Below are positions 7,847-16,250 of a stretch of DNA of 33,673 nt, piece by piece. The notes below the pieces were generated by a model. The model made no database searches and was not told the origin of the DNA. It saw nothing but the letters and a program-made list of their open reading frames with translations. The translations under genes and the position numbers were made by a program. This stretch comes from an uncultured Clostridia bacterium (GTDB taxonomy: Bacteria > Bacillota > Clostridia > TANB77 > CAG-508). The stretch lies in NCBI GenBank assembly GCA_944387505.1, contig CALXFG010000023.1, positions 1-33,673 on the forward strand, given 5' to 3'. The stretch's first letter is position 1, and each line of letters begins with the position of its first letter.

Positions 7847-10210
7847 CTATTTTACTTCAAATTTTAAATTTCCATCTACAAAATCAATATTGACAGTTTG
7901 TCCATCTAATAATTGTTGTCTTAAAATCATTTCAGATAATTCGTCTTCAACATATCTTTGGATAGCTCTTCTTAATGGTCTAGCACCAAATTTAATGTCT
8001 GTTCCTTTTTCTAAGATATAGTTTTTAGCGGCTTCTGTCATATTCATTTTAATATCTTTATCTGACAAAGCTTTTATTGTATCGTTTAGCATTAAATCAA
8101 CAATTTGTAATAATTGTTCATTGGTTAATGGATCAAAGGTAACAATCTCATCAACTCTATTTAAGAATTCAGGTCTAAATACATCTTTTAGACTATCCAT
8201 AATCTTATTTTTATTTAACATAGAGTTTCCAAATCCAATAGAATTATTATTTAAGTTAGAACCTGCATTAGATGTCATGATAATAATGGTATTTGAAAAA
8301 CTAACAGAATTTCCTTGGCTATCTGTTAAGATTCCATCATCTAATACTTGTAATAAAATATTAAATACATCTGGATGTGCTTTTTCAATTTCATCAAGTA
8401 AAATAATAGAATATGGTTTTCTCTTAACTTTATCAGTTAATTGTCCTGCATCATCATAACCAACATATCCTGGAGGTGCACCAATTAATTTAGAAGTAGA
8501 GTGACTCTCCATATATTCTGACATATCGATTCTTATAATAGAATCTTCAGATCCAAACATTTCATAAGCTAAACTCTTAGCAAGTTCTGTTTTACCAACA
8601 CCAGTAGGACCAACAAAGATAAATGAAGGTGGTCTTTTAGTTGATTTTAAACCTGCTCTATTTCTACGAATAGCTCTGGCTACAGCACTTACAGCTTCAT
8701 CTTGACCAATAATTCTTTTATGAAGATTGGTTTCTAGGTTTAATAATTTTTGCGTTTCTGCTTCTGTAATTTTTTGTACAGGTATTTTTGTCCAACTTTC
8801 AATGACATTGGCGATATCTTGAACAGTTAATTGTCTAGGTTTCATCGTTTTATTTAATTTATCAATTTGTTCAATTAATTGACATTCACGGGTTTTTAAA
8901 TCAGCTGCCCTTTGATAATCTTCTGTAGAATCAGCAGCAATGACTTCTTCTTTTTCTGCTTGTACTTGTTCTAGTTCTTGTTTTAATTTTTCTAAAGTAA
9001 ATAATTCTTTATTCTCTAAATTGATTCTTGAACAAGCTTCATCTAGAATATCAATTGCTTTGTCTGGTAAAAATCTATCATGAATGTACTTTTCGGACAT
9101 AATAACAGCTTGTTTAATGACATCTAAAGAAATTTTTACTTTATGATATTCTTCATAATATTTTTTGATACCTTCCAAAATGCCAATTGAATCATCAATA
9201 TTTGGTTCTTCTACTAAAACTTGTTGGAATCTTCTTTCTAAAGCAGAGTCTTTTTCAATATATTTTCTATATTCTTTTAAAGTAGTCGTACCAATTAATT
9301 GGATTTCGCCATTTGAAAGGGCAGGTTTTAAGATATTGGCAGCATTCATAGAATGTTCACCATCACCAGCACCAATGATATTGTGGATTTCATCAATGAC
9401 TAAAATGATATTTCCATATTCTTTACATTCATCAATGATTCCTTTCATTCTAGATTCAAATTGTCCTCTAAATTGTGTTCCTGCAATGACAGCAGTCATA
9501 TCTAAAAGATACACTTCTTTATTTAATAATTTTGCAGGCACATTTTGATTAGCAATTCGAATCGCTAATCCTTGTGCAATAGCGGTTTTACCAACACCTG
9601 GTTCACCAATTAAGCAAGGATTATTTTTAGAACGTCTATTTAAAATTTGGATAATTCTTTTAATTTCATTATCTCTTCCGACAACAATATCTAATTCGTT
9701 ATTTTTTGCTTTTGCTGTTAGATTGGTACCATAAGTATCTAGAAATTTTTTCTTTTTATTTTGTTTGGTATTTTTCTTTTTTTCTACTTTTACTTTTTTT
9801 CTACCATTATTTAATTCTTGTTCATTATTACCATTATTATTATTTGAATTACCAAACATATTGGAGAATAATGAACTTAATGGAATGGCTGCACCAGTAA
9901 CTTTACCATTACCATCTCCATTGTCATCACCATTATTTTCAAAAGTGATGGCGCCATCGATATTTTCGATATCTTCTAAGTTAATATTTTCAGCTAAATC
10001 TTTAAAAATGGTTTCAAATTGTTTTGTCATATCATTTAAATTTACATTATCTTTAGATAAAATTTCATTTTGTCTATATAATACTTCATTAGGGTTAATG
10101 CCTTTGGCTTTTGCACAATCATAACAATACCCTTCTAAAGATTCTTTACCATTTTCAATTTTTTTATAAAAAAGGATAGCTGGGTTTTTATTACATTCTG
10201 AACATAACAT
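7847..10210 (-). CDS. clpE: ClpE-type AAA+ protease ATP-binding subunit with zinc finger
   Basis: This is a Clp/Hsp100 unfoldase that feeds proteins to ClpP. The N-terminus has a CxxC-x22-CxxC zinc finger (Cys3, Cys6, Cys29, Cys32), typical of ClpE rather than of the ClpC N-domain. A low-complexity Asn/Gly and then Lys-rich linker follows at about 92-156. The first AAA+ module has Walker A GEPGVGKT (202-209) and Walker B VIDEIH. A UVR-like coiled segment (DYQRAADLKTRECQL) precedes the second module, with GPTGVGKT and LLDEIEKAH. An IGF loop, the usual ClpP-docking motif, is visible near SNLNNNSIGFG. The linker is longer than in Bacillus ClpE, and the total length of 787 aa is on the long side. 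No clear CtsR operator was seen upstream. Confidence 0.9.
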   Translation of the reverse strand: MLCSECNKNPAILFYKKIENGKESLEGYCYDCAKAKGINPNEVLYRQNEILSKDNVNLNDMTKQFETIFKDLAENINLEDIENIDGAITFENNGDDNGDGNGKVTGAAIPLSSLFSNMFGNSNNNNGNNEQELNNGRKKVKVEKKKNTKQNKKKKFLDTYGTNLTAKAKNNELDIVVGRDNEIKRIIQILNRRSKNNPCLIGEPGVGKTAIAQGLAIRIANQNVPAKLLNKEVYLLDMTAVIAGTQFRGQFESRMKGIIDECKEYGNIILVIDEIHNIIGAGDGEHSMNAANILKPALSNGEIQLIGTTTLKEYRKYIEKDSALERRFQQVLVEEPNIDDSIGILEGIKKYYEEYHKVKISLDVIKQAVIMSEKYIHDRFLPDKAIDILDEACSRINLENKELFTLEKLKQELEQVQAEKEEVIAADSTEDYQRAADLKTRECQLIEQIDKLNKTMKPRQLTVQDIANVIESWTKIPVQKITEAETQKLLNLETNLHKRIIGQDEAVSAVARAIRRNRAGLKSTKRPPSFIFVGPTGVGKTELAKSLAYEMFGSEDSIIRIDMSEYMESHSTSKLIGAPPGYVGYDDAGQLTDKVKRKPYSIILLDEIEKAHPDVFNILLQVLDDGILTDSQGNSVSFSNTIIIMTSNAGSNLNNNSIGFGNSMLNKNKIMDSLKDVFRPEFLNRVDEIVTFDPLTNEQLLQIVDLMLNDTIKALSDKDIKMNMTEAAKNYILEKGTDIKFGARPLRRAIQRYVEDELSEMILRQQLLDGQTVNIDFVDGNLKFEVK

Positions 10211-10250
10211 ACTTTAAACTCCTCATTTCTATATAAATATACAATATATA

Positions 10251-10278
10251 TCATACCCCAAATTCCACGAATAGTCAA
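10251..10278 (-). promoter_or_regulatory. promoter of clpE-pgsA
   Basis: On the minus strand TTGACT (10278-10273) and TATGAT (10256-10251) are separated by 16 bases. The start codon lies about 40 bases further on. There is no tandem GGTCAAA heptad of CtsR and no CIRCE element. Confidence 0.7.
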
Positions 10279-10298
10279 TAAATTTAATGATATTCATG

Positions 10299-10327
10299 TT
10301 GAAATATTTATATGAAAATGCTATAAT
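10299..10327 (+). promoter_or_regulatory. promoter of the DUF4163/DUF3298-like gene
   Basis: TTGAAA at 10299-10304 and TATAAT at 10322-10327 are 17 bases apart. It is divergent from the clpE promoter, with about 20 bases between the two -35 boxes. Its position rules out a start for the downstream gene at 10287. Confidence 0.85.
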
Positions 10328-10358
10328 AAAATCAGATTATAGTATAAGAGGTATTCAA

Positions 10359-11216
10359 ATGAATGTAAATTTACCAAAGAAGGAAAAAATTAGTACGAAA
10401 GCTGTTATTATATATACAATTTCTATCATTAGCTGTATTATAGCCATTATAATTGTGGGACTATCCGTTTATTATGGAAGTGATGAATTAGATAGATTAA
10501 TAACAATTGGGGGAACAACTTCTACACAAGAAGATGAAGGAGAGCTATTGTTAGTTTCCAATTTTGATGATATTTTTCAAAATAAATTGGAGCCATATAC
10601 AACAGATGCAAATGTAAAAAAAATTGATGAAAGTCAGGATTTCGTATACACATATTATACTAAAGAAGAAAATAAAAAAAATAGCTATGATTTGAATTTA
10701 AATATTCCATATATTAATATTGATAATGAAACGATATCACAATATAATAAGGAAATTAAGCAAACATATGAAGAAAAAGCTGAAAATACTGTACAAACAG
10801 AAAATAGAAATATTATTTACACACTTCAATATGAGGCAACAATAGAAAATGATATTTTATCTCTCATTATTAGATCAAATCTAAAAGAAGGTGCTAATGC
10901 ACAAAGATTAATTATTCAAACATTTAACTATGATTTAAAAAACAACAAGGAGATAACTTTAGAGGAAATGATAGAAAGGAAACAGTTAAATGCAAATGAT
11001 GTTCAAAATAAAATCAATGGGGAAATAACATCACAACAGAAAAGAGTACAAGATTTAAAAAGTTTAGGTTATACGATTTTTGAAAGAAATCCAGAAAATG
11101 AAATGTACAAAATAGAAAATGCTAAAGATTTTTTTATAAAAAACGGAAAAATATATATTATTTATGCATATGGAAATGAAAATTTAACAAGCGAAATGGA
11201 TTTAGTAATTATATAA
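10359..11216 (+). CDS. membrane-anchored extracytoplasmic protein, DUF4163/DUF3298-like
   Basis: The ATG at 10359 is chosen because the promoter lies at 10299-10327; a longer reading from 10287 would start inside it. The ribosome binding site is weak (AGAGGT). After a basic start there is one hydrophobic helix at about residues 19-42, then an exported region. Its first half (LNIPYINIDNETISQYNKEI) and the later EEMIERKQLN and KNGKIYIIYAYG segments resemble the DUF4163/DUF3298 proteins related to PdaC and RsiV. In that family the domains bind cell-wall sugars or lysozyme; whether this copy does is unknown. No sigma-factor gene is adjacent, so an RsiV-like anti-sigma role is not supported. Confidence 0.6.
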   Translation: MNVNLPKKEKISTKAVIIYTISIISCIIAIIIVGLSVYYGSDELDRLITIGGTTSTQEDEGELLLVSNFDDIFQNKLEPYTTDANVKKIDESQDFVYTYYTKEENKKNSYDLNLNIPYINIDNETISQYNKEIKQTYEEKAENTVQTENRNIIYTLQYEATIENDILSLIIRSNLKEGANAQRLIIQTFNYDLKNNKEITLEEMIERKQLNANDVQNKINGEITSQQKRVQDLKSLGYTIFERNPENEMYKIENAKDFFIKNGKIYIIYAYGNENLTSEMDLVII

Positions 11217-11228
11217 ATTTGTTGAAAA

Positions 11229-11531
11229 GGGATTTTGGGGACGGACTCATTTTTCCCTTTTTTAAATATTATAAAAATCGAAAAATATAGAATATAAAGT
11301 CATTCAACAATTTTGTATAAGCTAAATTTTCATAGAAATTCTTTAATAAAAAAGTGAGCCTCTCTCATTGTTGCTGTAAATCTTAAGCAAAATGAGCTTT
11401 CCTCACTTTTTTATTTTAGAATTTCTAAATTCAAATTTAGATACGCAAAATTGTTTCATTTTTTTATATTCTATATTTTTTCTTATTTCTAATTAACAAA
11501 AAGGGAAAAATGAGTCCGTCTCCCAAATCCC
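11229..11531. repeat. 303-bp giant imperfect palindrome, MITE-like element
   Basis: The left end reads GGGGACGGACTCATTTTTCC and the right end carries its inverted copy, GGAAAAATGAGTCCGTCTCC. Pairing continues inward: ATATAGAATATAAA against TTTATATTCTATAT, CAATTTTGTAT against its partner near 11445, AGAAATTCT against AGAATTTCT, AAAAAGTGAG against CTCACTTTTT, and finally TTGCT against AGCAA around 11380. Almost the whole element folds into one hairpin. It has no coding capacity. Ends of the GGGGACGGACTCAT type resemble the repeats associated with REP/IS200-like Y1 transposases (recollection of the family, not a search). It occupies most of the gene-free stretch 11217-11703. Confidence 0.8.
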
Positions 11532-11550
11532 TCAAATTGTCCCAAATAGC

Positions 11551-11583
11551 AAAAAAGAGAGAAGCTTTGAGGCTTCTCTTTTT
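11551..11583. terminator. terminator between the palindrome and htrA
   Basis: AGAGAAGC (11558-11565) pairs with GCTTCTCT (11572-11579), with A residues before and five T residues after. It could serve both the plus-strand gene at 10359 and htrA on the minus strand. Confidence 0.75.
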
Positions 11584-11703
11584 GAAAATAAAAGGGGATG
11601 TTTTTTTATTTCAATCAGTATTTGATTACTGATTATGTTTGTATTATAATCTGTAAATTTGTCCATTCTGTGAACTGGAAGTGAAAAAGAAGTAATCATT
11701 TTT

Positions 11704-12969
11704 TTAAGGTTGTTCTCCTAATGTAATTGTTAAATCTTTTTCTTCGCCTTCTCTATTTACTTTAATTTTCATCTCATCACCAATATTATGTGAATTTTTA
11801 ATTTCATTTAATTCATCCATTGTTTTAATATCTTTTCCGTCAGCTTGGATAATAACATCACCGATTTTTATACCAGCTTTTTCAGCAGCTGAAAATGTTT
11901 CAACATCTTTAACATAAATACCTTCTACTAAATTATTTTTCTTAGCAGTTTCAGCATCTAAATCCATTCCAGTAATACCAATATATGGTCTTCTTACCTT
12001 ACTATATTGAATTAATTGAGAAGTAATATCTGTTGTTGAATTGATTGGTATAGCAAATCCCATACCTTCAACATCATTACCAGTTAATTTTAAAGTATTA
12101 ACACCAATTACTTTTCCTTCACTATTTACTAAAGCACCACCACTATTACCAGCATTGATAGCTGCATCTGTTTGGATTAGTGTATAGGTTTTACCATCTG
12201 AATCAGTAACTTCTCTGTTAACAGCACTAACAACACCACAAGTAATTGTACTTTGTAATCCTAAAGGACTACCAACAGCCATTGCAAATTCTCCTACTTT
12301 AATAGAATCAGAATCAGCAAATTCAGCTTTTGTTAAGCCAGTTGCATCAATTTTTATAACAGCTAAGTCTGTTTCTTCGTCAGTACCAACAATTTTTGCA
12401 TCATATTGTGTATCATCATTAAATAAAGTAACGGTAATTTTTGTTGCTTCTGATACTTGATAATATGCTTCTGCTTCACTAGAAGAAACAACATGGTTGT
12501 TTGTTAAAATATATCCATCATCACTGATGATAATACCTGAACCAGTTGCAGTAGCTGTAGAGGTTTGATTTCCTCCAAAAATAGAGAACATAGATGTGAC
12601 ATTATATTCAATTTGGATACCAACAATTGATGGCAAAATTTTGTTAGCTGCATATACAGCTGTATCAGAATAATTAGATAAAGAAACTTGATCGACATAT
12701 CCTGCAGTTGGTGAACCAGAAGAATTAGAAGAATTAGAACTTGCATTTCCTATAATATGATTTCTGATTGTTGGAACACCAAAACAAGTACCTAGTACAA
12801 CTGCACAGCCAACAATACCACTAAAAAATGGTACAACTACAGTTCTTCCAAAATTAAACTTTTTTTTAGGTTTATTATCCATTTCATAAACTGCTTTATA
12901 GTTATTTGGATTTGAAACAGCTTTGAATTTTGAATTGTTTGTTTCATTTTCTTGATTATTATTTTCCAT
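11704..12969 (-). CDS. htrA: HtrA/DegP-like membrane-anchored serine protease with PDZ domain
   Basis: This is an envelope quality-control protease. About 40 cytoplasmic residues precede one membrane helix (VVVPFFSGIVGCAVVLGTC, about 43-62). A trypsin-like domain follows with His159 (TNNHVV), Asp201 (EETDLAV) and Ser276 (NAGNSGGAL), so the triad is intact. A single PDZ domain covers about 325-415 (RRPYIGITGMDL, EKAGIKIGDVI). AGGAGG lies just before the start. Its length of 421 aa is normal for Gram-positive HtrA proteins. It is transcribed alone, away from the pseudopilin gene. The N-terminal tail is rich in Asn, Glu and Lys and has no recognised domain. Confidence 0.94.
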   Translation of the reverse strand: MENNNQENETNNSKFKAVSNPNNYKAVYEMDNKPKKKFNFGRTVVVPFFSGIVGCAVVLGTCFGVPTIRNHIIGNASSNSSNSSGSPTAGYVDQVSLSNYSDTAVYAANKILPSIVGIQIEYNVTSMFSIFGGNQTSTATATGSGIIISDDGYILTNNHVVSSSEAEAYYQVSEATKITVTLFNDDTQYDAKIVGTDEETDLAVIKIDATGLTKAEFADSDSIKVGEFAMAVGSPLGLQSTITCGVVSAVNREVTDSDGKTYTLIQTDAAINAGNSGGALVNSEGKVIGVNTLKLTGNDVEGMGFAIPINSTTDITSQLIQYSKVRRPYIGITGMDLDAETAKKNNLVEGIYVKDVETFSAAEKAGIKIGDVIIQADGKDIKTMDELNEIKNSHNIGDEMKIKVNREGEEKDLTITLGEQP

Positions 12970-13132
12970 ATATATTACCTCCTATGTTATATATATATTA
13001 ACCTATTCTGTACATATAATACAATAGATTTGTGAAATTTATGTGAAGAAAATAGGATTTTTTGTGGTCGCTTATATGTGTTTTTTTATATAAAATGAAA
13101 AAAGATTTTCGATTAAATTCGACAAAATTTTA

Positions 13133-13161
13133 TTGAAAAAAATATGATAAAAAGATATAAT
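13133..13161 (+). promoter_or_regulatory. consensus promoter upstream of the pseudopilin gene
   Basis: TTGAAA at 13133-13138 and TATAAT at 13156-13161 are 17 bases apart. The gene starts about 107 bases downstream, leaving a leader of roughly 100 bases. Confidence 0.8.
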
Positions 13162-13187
13162 AAGAAAAATAGAATCAGATGATATTG

Positions 13188-13219
13188 AAAATCTATTAGG
13201 TGTAAAAGTAGATTTTTTT
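13188..13219 (+). terminator. terminator-like hairpin in the pseudopilin leader (possible attenuator)
   Basis: AAAATCTA (13188-13195) pairs perfectly with TAGATTTT (13209-13216) around a 13-base loop and runs into seven T residues. It lies between the promoter and the start codon, so it could terminate most transcripts at about 50 bases. Confidence 0.6.
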
Positions 13220-13268
13220 ATATAGTAATATGATAATAGCAATTTTAGTATAATAGGAGATTGATATA

Positions 13269-13817
13269 ATGAAAAAAAATGAAAAAGGTATTACACTTGT
13301 TGTATTAATAATAACAATAATTATTTTAATGATTTTGGCGGGGATAACAATTTATGCAGGAACAAATTCTATAAAAAAAGCAAACTTAGAAGGATTAAAA
13401 ACAAATATGCTATTAATAGAAACAAAAGCAAAAGAATATATTGAAAATGCAAGTTTTAAATTAGGCGTTAATCCTAATACAGATACAATGTACAAAGATG
13501 CTGAACAATATTTAACTGGGGATGATAAAGGTGAAAATATAAATAAAGTAAATGAGGCAAATGAAAAAGTGCATAAAGAACAAATTGATCAAGCAAAAAA
13601 TATAGGAATTGCAGAACAAGATATAGAAAATGGAAAAGTATATATACTTTCTACAGATAATATAAAGAATATGGGGATTAATGATGTAGAATCTAACCAA
13701 GAAAATGGGTGGTATATTATTGTATATAATATAGAGGATACAACAGCTGAAATATATCATACTATGGGATATAATGGGAAGTATTCTTTAACAGATATTG
13801 AACAAATAGAATTATAA
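13269..13817 (+). CDS. pseudopilin-like protein with type IV prepilin N-terminus
   Basis: The N-terminus MKKNEKGITLVVLIITIIIL has the prepilin peptidase layout: a short basic leader, a Gly before the cut, then a long hydrophobic helix ending LAGITIYAGT. This start is typical of a large Clostridial group of pilin-like proteins. Position +5 after the cut is Val rather than the usual Glu. The remaining 145 residues are hydrophilic, mostly helical at first (TKAKEYIENASFK) and beta-like towards the end, and match no domain I know. AGGAG lies upstream. rnhB starts 10 bases after the stop, so the two are probably cotranscribed. No pilus assembly genes are nearby. Confidence 0.78.
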   Translation: MKKNEKGITLVVLIITIIILMILAGITIYAGTNSIKKANLEGLKTNMLLIETKAKEYIENASFKLGVNPNTDTMYKDAEQYLTGDDKGENINKVNEANEKVHKEQIDQAKNIGIAEQDIENGKVYILSTDNIKNMGINDVESNQENGWYIIVYNIEDTTAEIYHTMGYNGKYSLTDIEQIEL

Positions 13818-13827
13818 GGAAAGAAGA

Positions 13828-14463
13828 GTGGAGACAATAAAAGAAAAAGAATTAGAAAGATTAACCAATTTGAAAAGTATGGAAAAACAACTTTATGAAA
13901 AAGGATTTGAATATATTTGTGGAATAGATGAAGCAGGAAGAGGACCATTAGCTGGTCCTGTTGTCGTTGCAGGAGTTATTATGCCCAAAGATTCTATGAT
14001 AGAAGGTGTAAATGATTCCAAAAAAGTATCAGAAAAGAAAAGAGAAAAGCTATATGATGTAATTCTAGAAGAGGCTATTAGTTATTCAGTTGCTATTATT
14101 GGACAAGATATTATAGATGAAATCAATATCTTAAATGCAACCAAACAAGGTGTGACAAAAGTAGTGGAAGAATTGGATGTAAAACCAAATTTAATATTAG
14201 TGGATGCATTAACACATATTAATACAAAGGGAATTCCATATGACTCTATTATTAAAGGAGATGCTAAATGCTATAACATAGCAGCAGCATCCATTATTGC
14301 GAAAGTAACAAGGGATAGAATTATGCGTGAATGGGATGAAATCTATCCACAATATGGTTTTATCAATCATAAAGGATATGGAACAGCAAAACATATAGAG
14401 GCTTTAAAAGAATATGGACCATGTCCAATACATAGAAGAACATTTATTAAACATTTTGTATAA
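13828..14463 (+). CDS. rnhB: ribonuclease HII
   Basis: RNase HII removes ribonucleotides from DNA and the RNA of RNA-DNA hybrids. The family motifs are visible: GIDEAGRGPLAGPVVVAGV (first Asp and Glu of the active site), VNDSKKVSEKKRE, LILVDA with the third acid, and AKVTRDRIM with the fourth. The GYGTAKHIEAL and HRRTFIKHF blocks close the protein. The start codon is GTG at 13828, preceded by AAGGAAAG. An ATG 17 codons later would still keep the whole catalytic domain. Its length of 211 aa is normal. Confidence 0.95.
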   Translation: METIKEKELERLTNLKSMEKQLYEKGFEYICGIDEAGRGPLAGPVVVAGVIMPKDSMIEGVNDSKKVSEKKREKLYDVILEEAISYSVAIIGQDIIDEINILNATKQGVTKVVEELDVKPNLILVDALTHINTKGIPYDSIIKGDAKCYNIAAASIIAKVTRDRIMREWDEIYPQYGFINHKGYGTAKHIEALKEYGPCPIHRRTFIKHFV

Positions 14464-14564
14464 AAATAGTAACTGAACATTGAAAGTTTAGTGATGTAGT
14501 AAATTATAATATATAACAAAAGGATTAAACTTGTATTTTAAAACACATAAGGAGTGGAAAATAG

Positions 14565-15869
14565 GTGAACATTTTAGAAATTATAGAAAAAAAGAGAGAT
14601 AAAAAAGAATTAACAAAAGAAGAAATTGAATATTTTATTGATGGATATACAAATGATAAAGTAGCAGATTATCAAGCTGCTGCATTAATTATGGCAGTTT
14701 ATTTAAATGGAATGACAAAACAAGAAACAACAGACATGACAATAGCAATGGCAAACTCAGGAGAACAATTAGATTTATCCAAATTAAATGAAATCATTGT
14801 TGATAAACACTCAACTGGGGGAGTAGGAGATAAAGTATCATTAATCTTATTACCACTTGTTGCCTCTTTAGGTGTGCCAGTTGCAAAAATGTCTGGAAGA
14901 GGATTAGGATTTACAGGAGGAACAGTTGACAAATTAGAATCCATACCAGGGTATCAAACAGGCATCGATATCCACAATTTTGTAGAAAATGTGAAAAAAG
15001 TAGGAATTAGTATGATTTCACAGACATTAAATTTAGCACCAGCAGATAAAAAGATATATAGCTTGAGAGATAGTATTTCCTGTGTAGAAAGTATTCCATT
15101 AATTGCTTCTAGTATTATGAGTAAAAAAATTGCAAGTGGAGCGCAAAAAATTGTTTTAGATGTTACTTGTGGTTCAGGAGCTTTTATGCAATCAAAAGAG
15201 AAGGCAGAAGAATTAGCAAAGGAAATGATTGAAATTGGAAAATTAGCAAATAAAGAAACAGTATGTGTACTTACAAATATGGATGAACCATTGGGATATG
15301 CTGTTGGAAATTCTTTAGAAGTTATAGAAGCCATTCAATTTTTAAAAGGTGATATGCCAGAAGATGTAAAAGAAGTCGTGTTAGAGTTAGGAGCCTATAT
15401 GGTAAAATTGGCAGGAAAAGGAGAAGATATAGGAGAAAACAAAGCAAGATTATTAGAAAATATTGAAAATGGAAAAGGATATGAAAAATTCATACAATTG
15501 GTAGAAAATCAAGGAGGAGATGCTTCATATATAAAAGACGTTCATCAATTTCCAAAAGCAAATTATATAGAGAAGGTATATAGTCAAAAAGATGGTTATA
15601 TACAAAGTATGAATGCAAAAGAAATTGGAAAAATTGTCTGTGATTTAGGAGCAGGAAGAATTCGAAAAGAAGATAGTATTGATAATGCAGTAGGAATTAT
15701 ATTAAATAAAAAAGTTTCAGATAAAGTTAAAAAGGACGATTTATTAGTTACTATATATGCAAATTCGAAAGAAAAACTAGAAGAAGCGAAAAAGAAATTA
15801 TTAGAAGTTATTAAAATAGAGAATAAAGAAATAGAAAAACCTAAAATGATATTAGAGATTATGAAGTAA
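14565..15869 (+). CDS. pdp: pyrimidine-nucleoside phosphorylase
   Basis: The enzyme splits uridine, thymidine or deoxyuridine with phosphate, giving the base and a (deoxy)ribose 1-phosphate for salvage. The nucleoside phosphorylase family II signature is complete: VDKHSTGGVGDKVSL, then KMSGRGLGFTGGTVDKLESI, with the glycine-rich phosphate site intact. Later blocks include SLRDSISCVESIPLIASSIM and CVLTNMDEPLGYAVGN. The length of 434 aa fits Pdp of Gram-positive bacteria. The start is GTG at 14565 with AAGGAG at good spacing. The same fold includes thymidine phosphorylase (DeoA), so the exact substrate range is uncertain. No deoxyribose catabolic genes are adjacent. Confidence 0.93.
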   Translation: MNILEIIEKKRDKKELTKEEIEYFIDGYTNDKVADYQAAALIMAVYLNGMTKQETTDMTIAMANSGEQLDLSKLNEIIVDKHSTGGVGDKVSLILLPLVASLGVPVAKMSGRGLGFTGGTVDKLESIPGYQTGIDIHNFVENVKKVGISMISQTLNLAPADKKIYSLRDSISCVESIPLIASSIMSKKIASGAQKIVLDVTCGSGAFMQSKEKAEELAKEMIEIGKLANKETVCVLTNMDEPLGYAVGNSLEVIEAIQFLKGDMPEDVKEVVLELGAYMVKLAGKGEDIGENKARLLENIENGKGYEKFIQLVENQGGDASYIKDVHQFPKANYIEKVYSQKDGYIQSMNAKEIGKIVCDLGAGRIRKEDSIDNAVGIILNKKVSDKVKKDDLLVTIYANSKEKLEEAKKKLLEVIKIENKEIEKPKMILEIMK

Positions 15870-15979
15870 TCATAGTATTTATATGCATTTTAGAAGATTA
15901 GGTGGTATTAAAAAATAGAAGAGTCCATTTATGATTGGATATATATGTTTGTGATATACATTTTAAAGAATGTAAAGAT

Positions 15980-16007
15980 AAATGCTGGTTTTATAAAACC
16001 AGCATTT
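15980..16007. repeat. perfect 28-base palindrome
   Basis: AAATGCTGGTTTT and AAAACCAGCATTT are perfect inverted copies around TA. There is no long T tract on the plus strand. It could be a weak terminator for the phosphorylase gene or a binding site, because its right edge overlaps the -35 box of the next promoter. Confidence 0.75.
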
Positions 16008-16034
16008 GAAAAATTATGTAAATTATGTTATAAT
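16006..16034 (+). promoter_or_regulatory. consensus promoter of the 45-aa gene
   Basis: TTGAAA at 16006-16011 and TATAAT at 16029-16034 are 17 bases apart, with an extended -10 TG at 16026-16027. The predicted mRNA begins almost at once with a small hairpin, GTTGG/CCAAC (16039-16053). Confidence 0.88.
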
Positions 16035-16082
16035 TAAAGTTGGAACTGCCAACATTGGATTCGTAGAAAGGAGGTGCTCCCG

Positions 16083-16220
16083 ATGGGGACACTTAAAGAT
16101 GAGTCATCAACTCATCGACCAGAAGCAATTATGACCATCCTGTCTCTTTATGAAGATGGATGGTTTCTGGAGGACATCGAAGAAAGATTCGATGAAGTGA
16201 AAAAGTATGCTGTTAAGTAA
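16083..16220 (+). CDS. free-standing 45-aa acidic protein, unknown function
   Basis: The ATG at 16083 follows AAAGGAGGTG. The product starts MGTLKDESSTHRPE and ends ERFDEVKKYAVK. It is soluble, acidic and probably helical, with an EDGWFLEDIEERF segment. The codons (GGG, CTG, GAC, ATC, GAG) are clearly richer in G and C than those of the genes on either side. A consensus promoter, a 5' hairpin, a strong ribosome binding site and a textbook terminator enclose it, so it looks like an intact expression unit. I do not recognise a family. A small DNA-binding or inhibitor-type protein is possible, but nothing in the sequence proves it. Confidence 0.68.
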   Translation: MGTLKDESSTHRPEAIMTILSLYEDGWFLEDIEERFDEVKKYAVK

Positions 16221-16250
16221 ATGGTAAACTTTTTCAGCTCCAAAAGTTTC

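Noticed and set aside
9706..10124. Plus-strand open frames opposite clpE
   Set aside because: They are antisense shadows of the Asn/Lys-rich linker and have no ribosome binding site or recognisable domain.
10211..10300. CtsR or CIRCE element upstream of clpE
   Set aside because: No tandem GGTCAAA heptad and no CIRCE inverted repeat is present.
10287..10358. Earlier start of the DUF4163-like gene
   Set aside because: A consensus promoter lies at 10299-10327, so translation must begin downstream.
14699..15334. Minus-strand open frames opposite the phosphorylase gene
   Set aside because: They are the complement of a well-supported gene with intact family motifs, without own signals.
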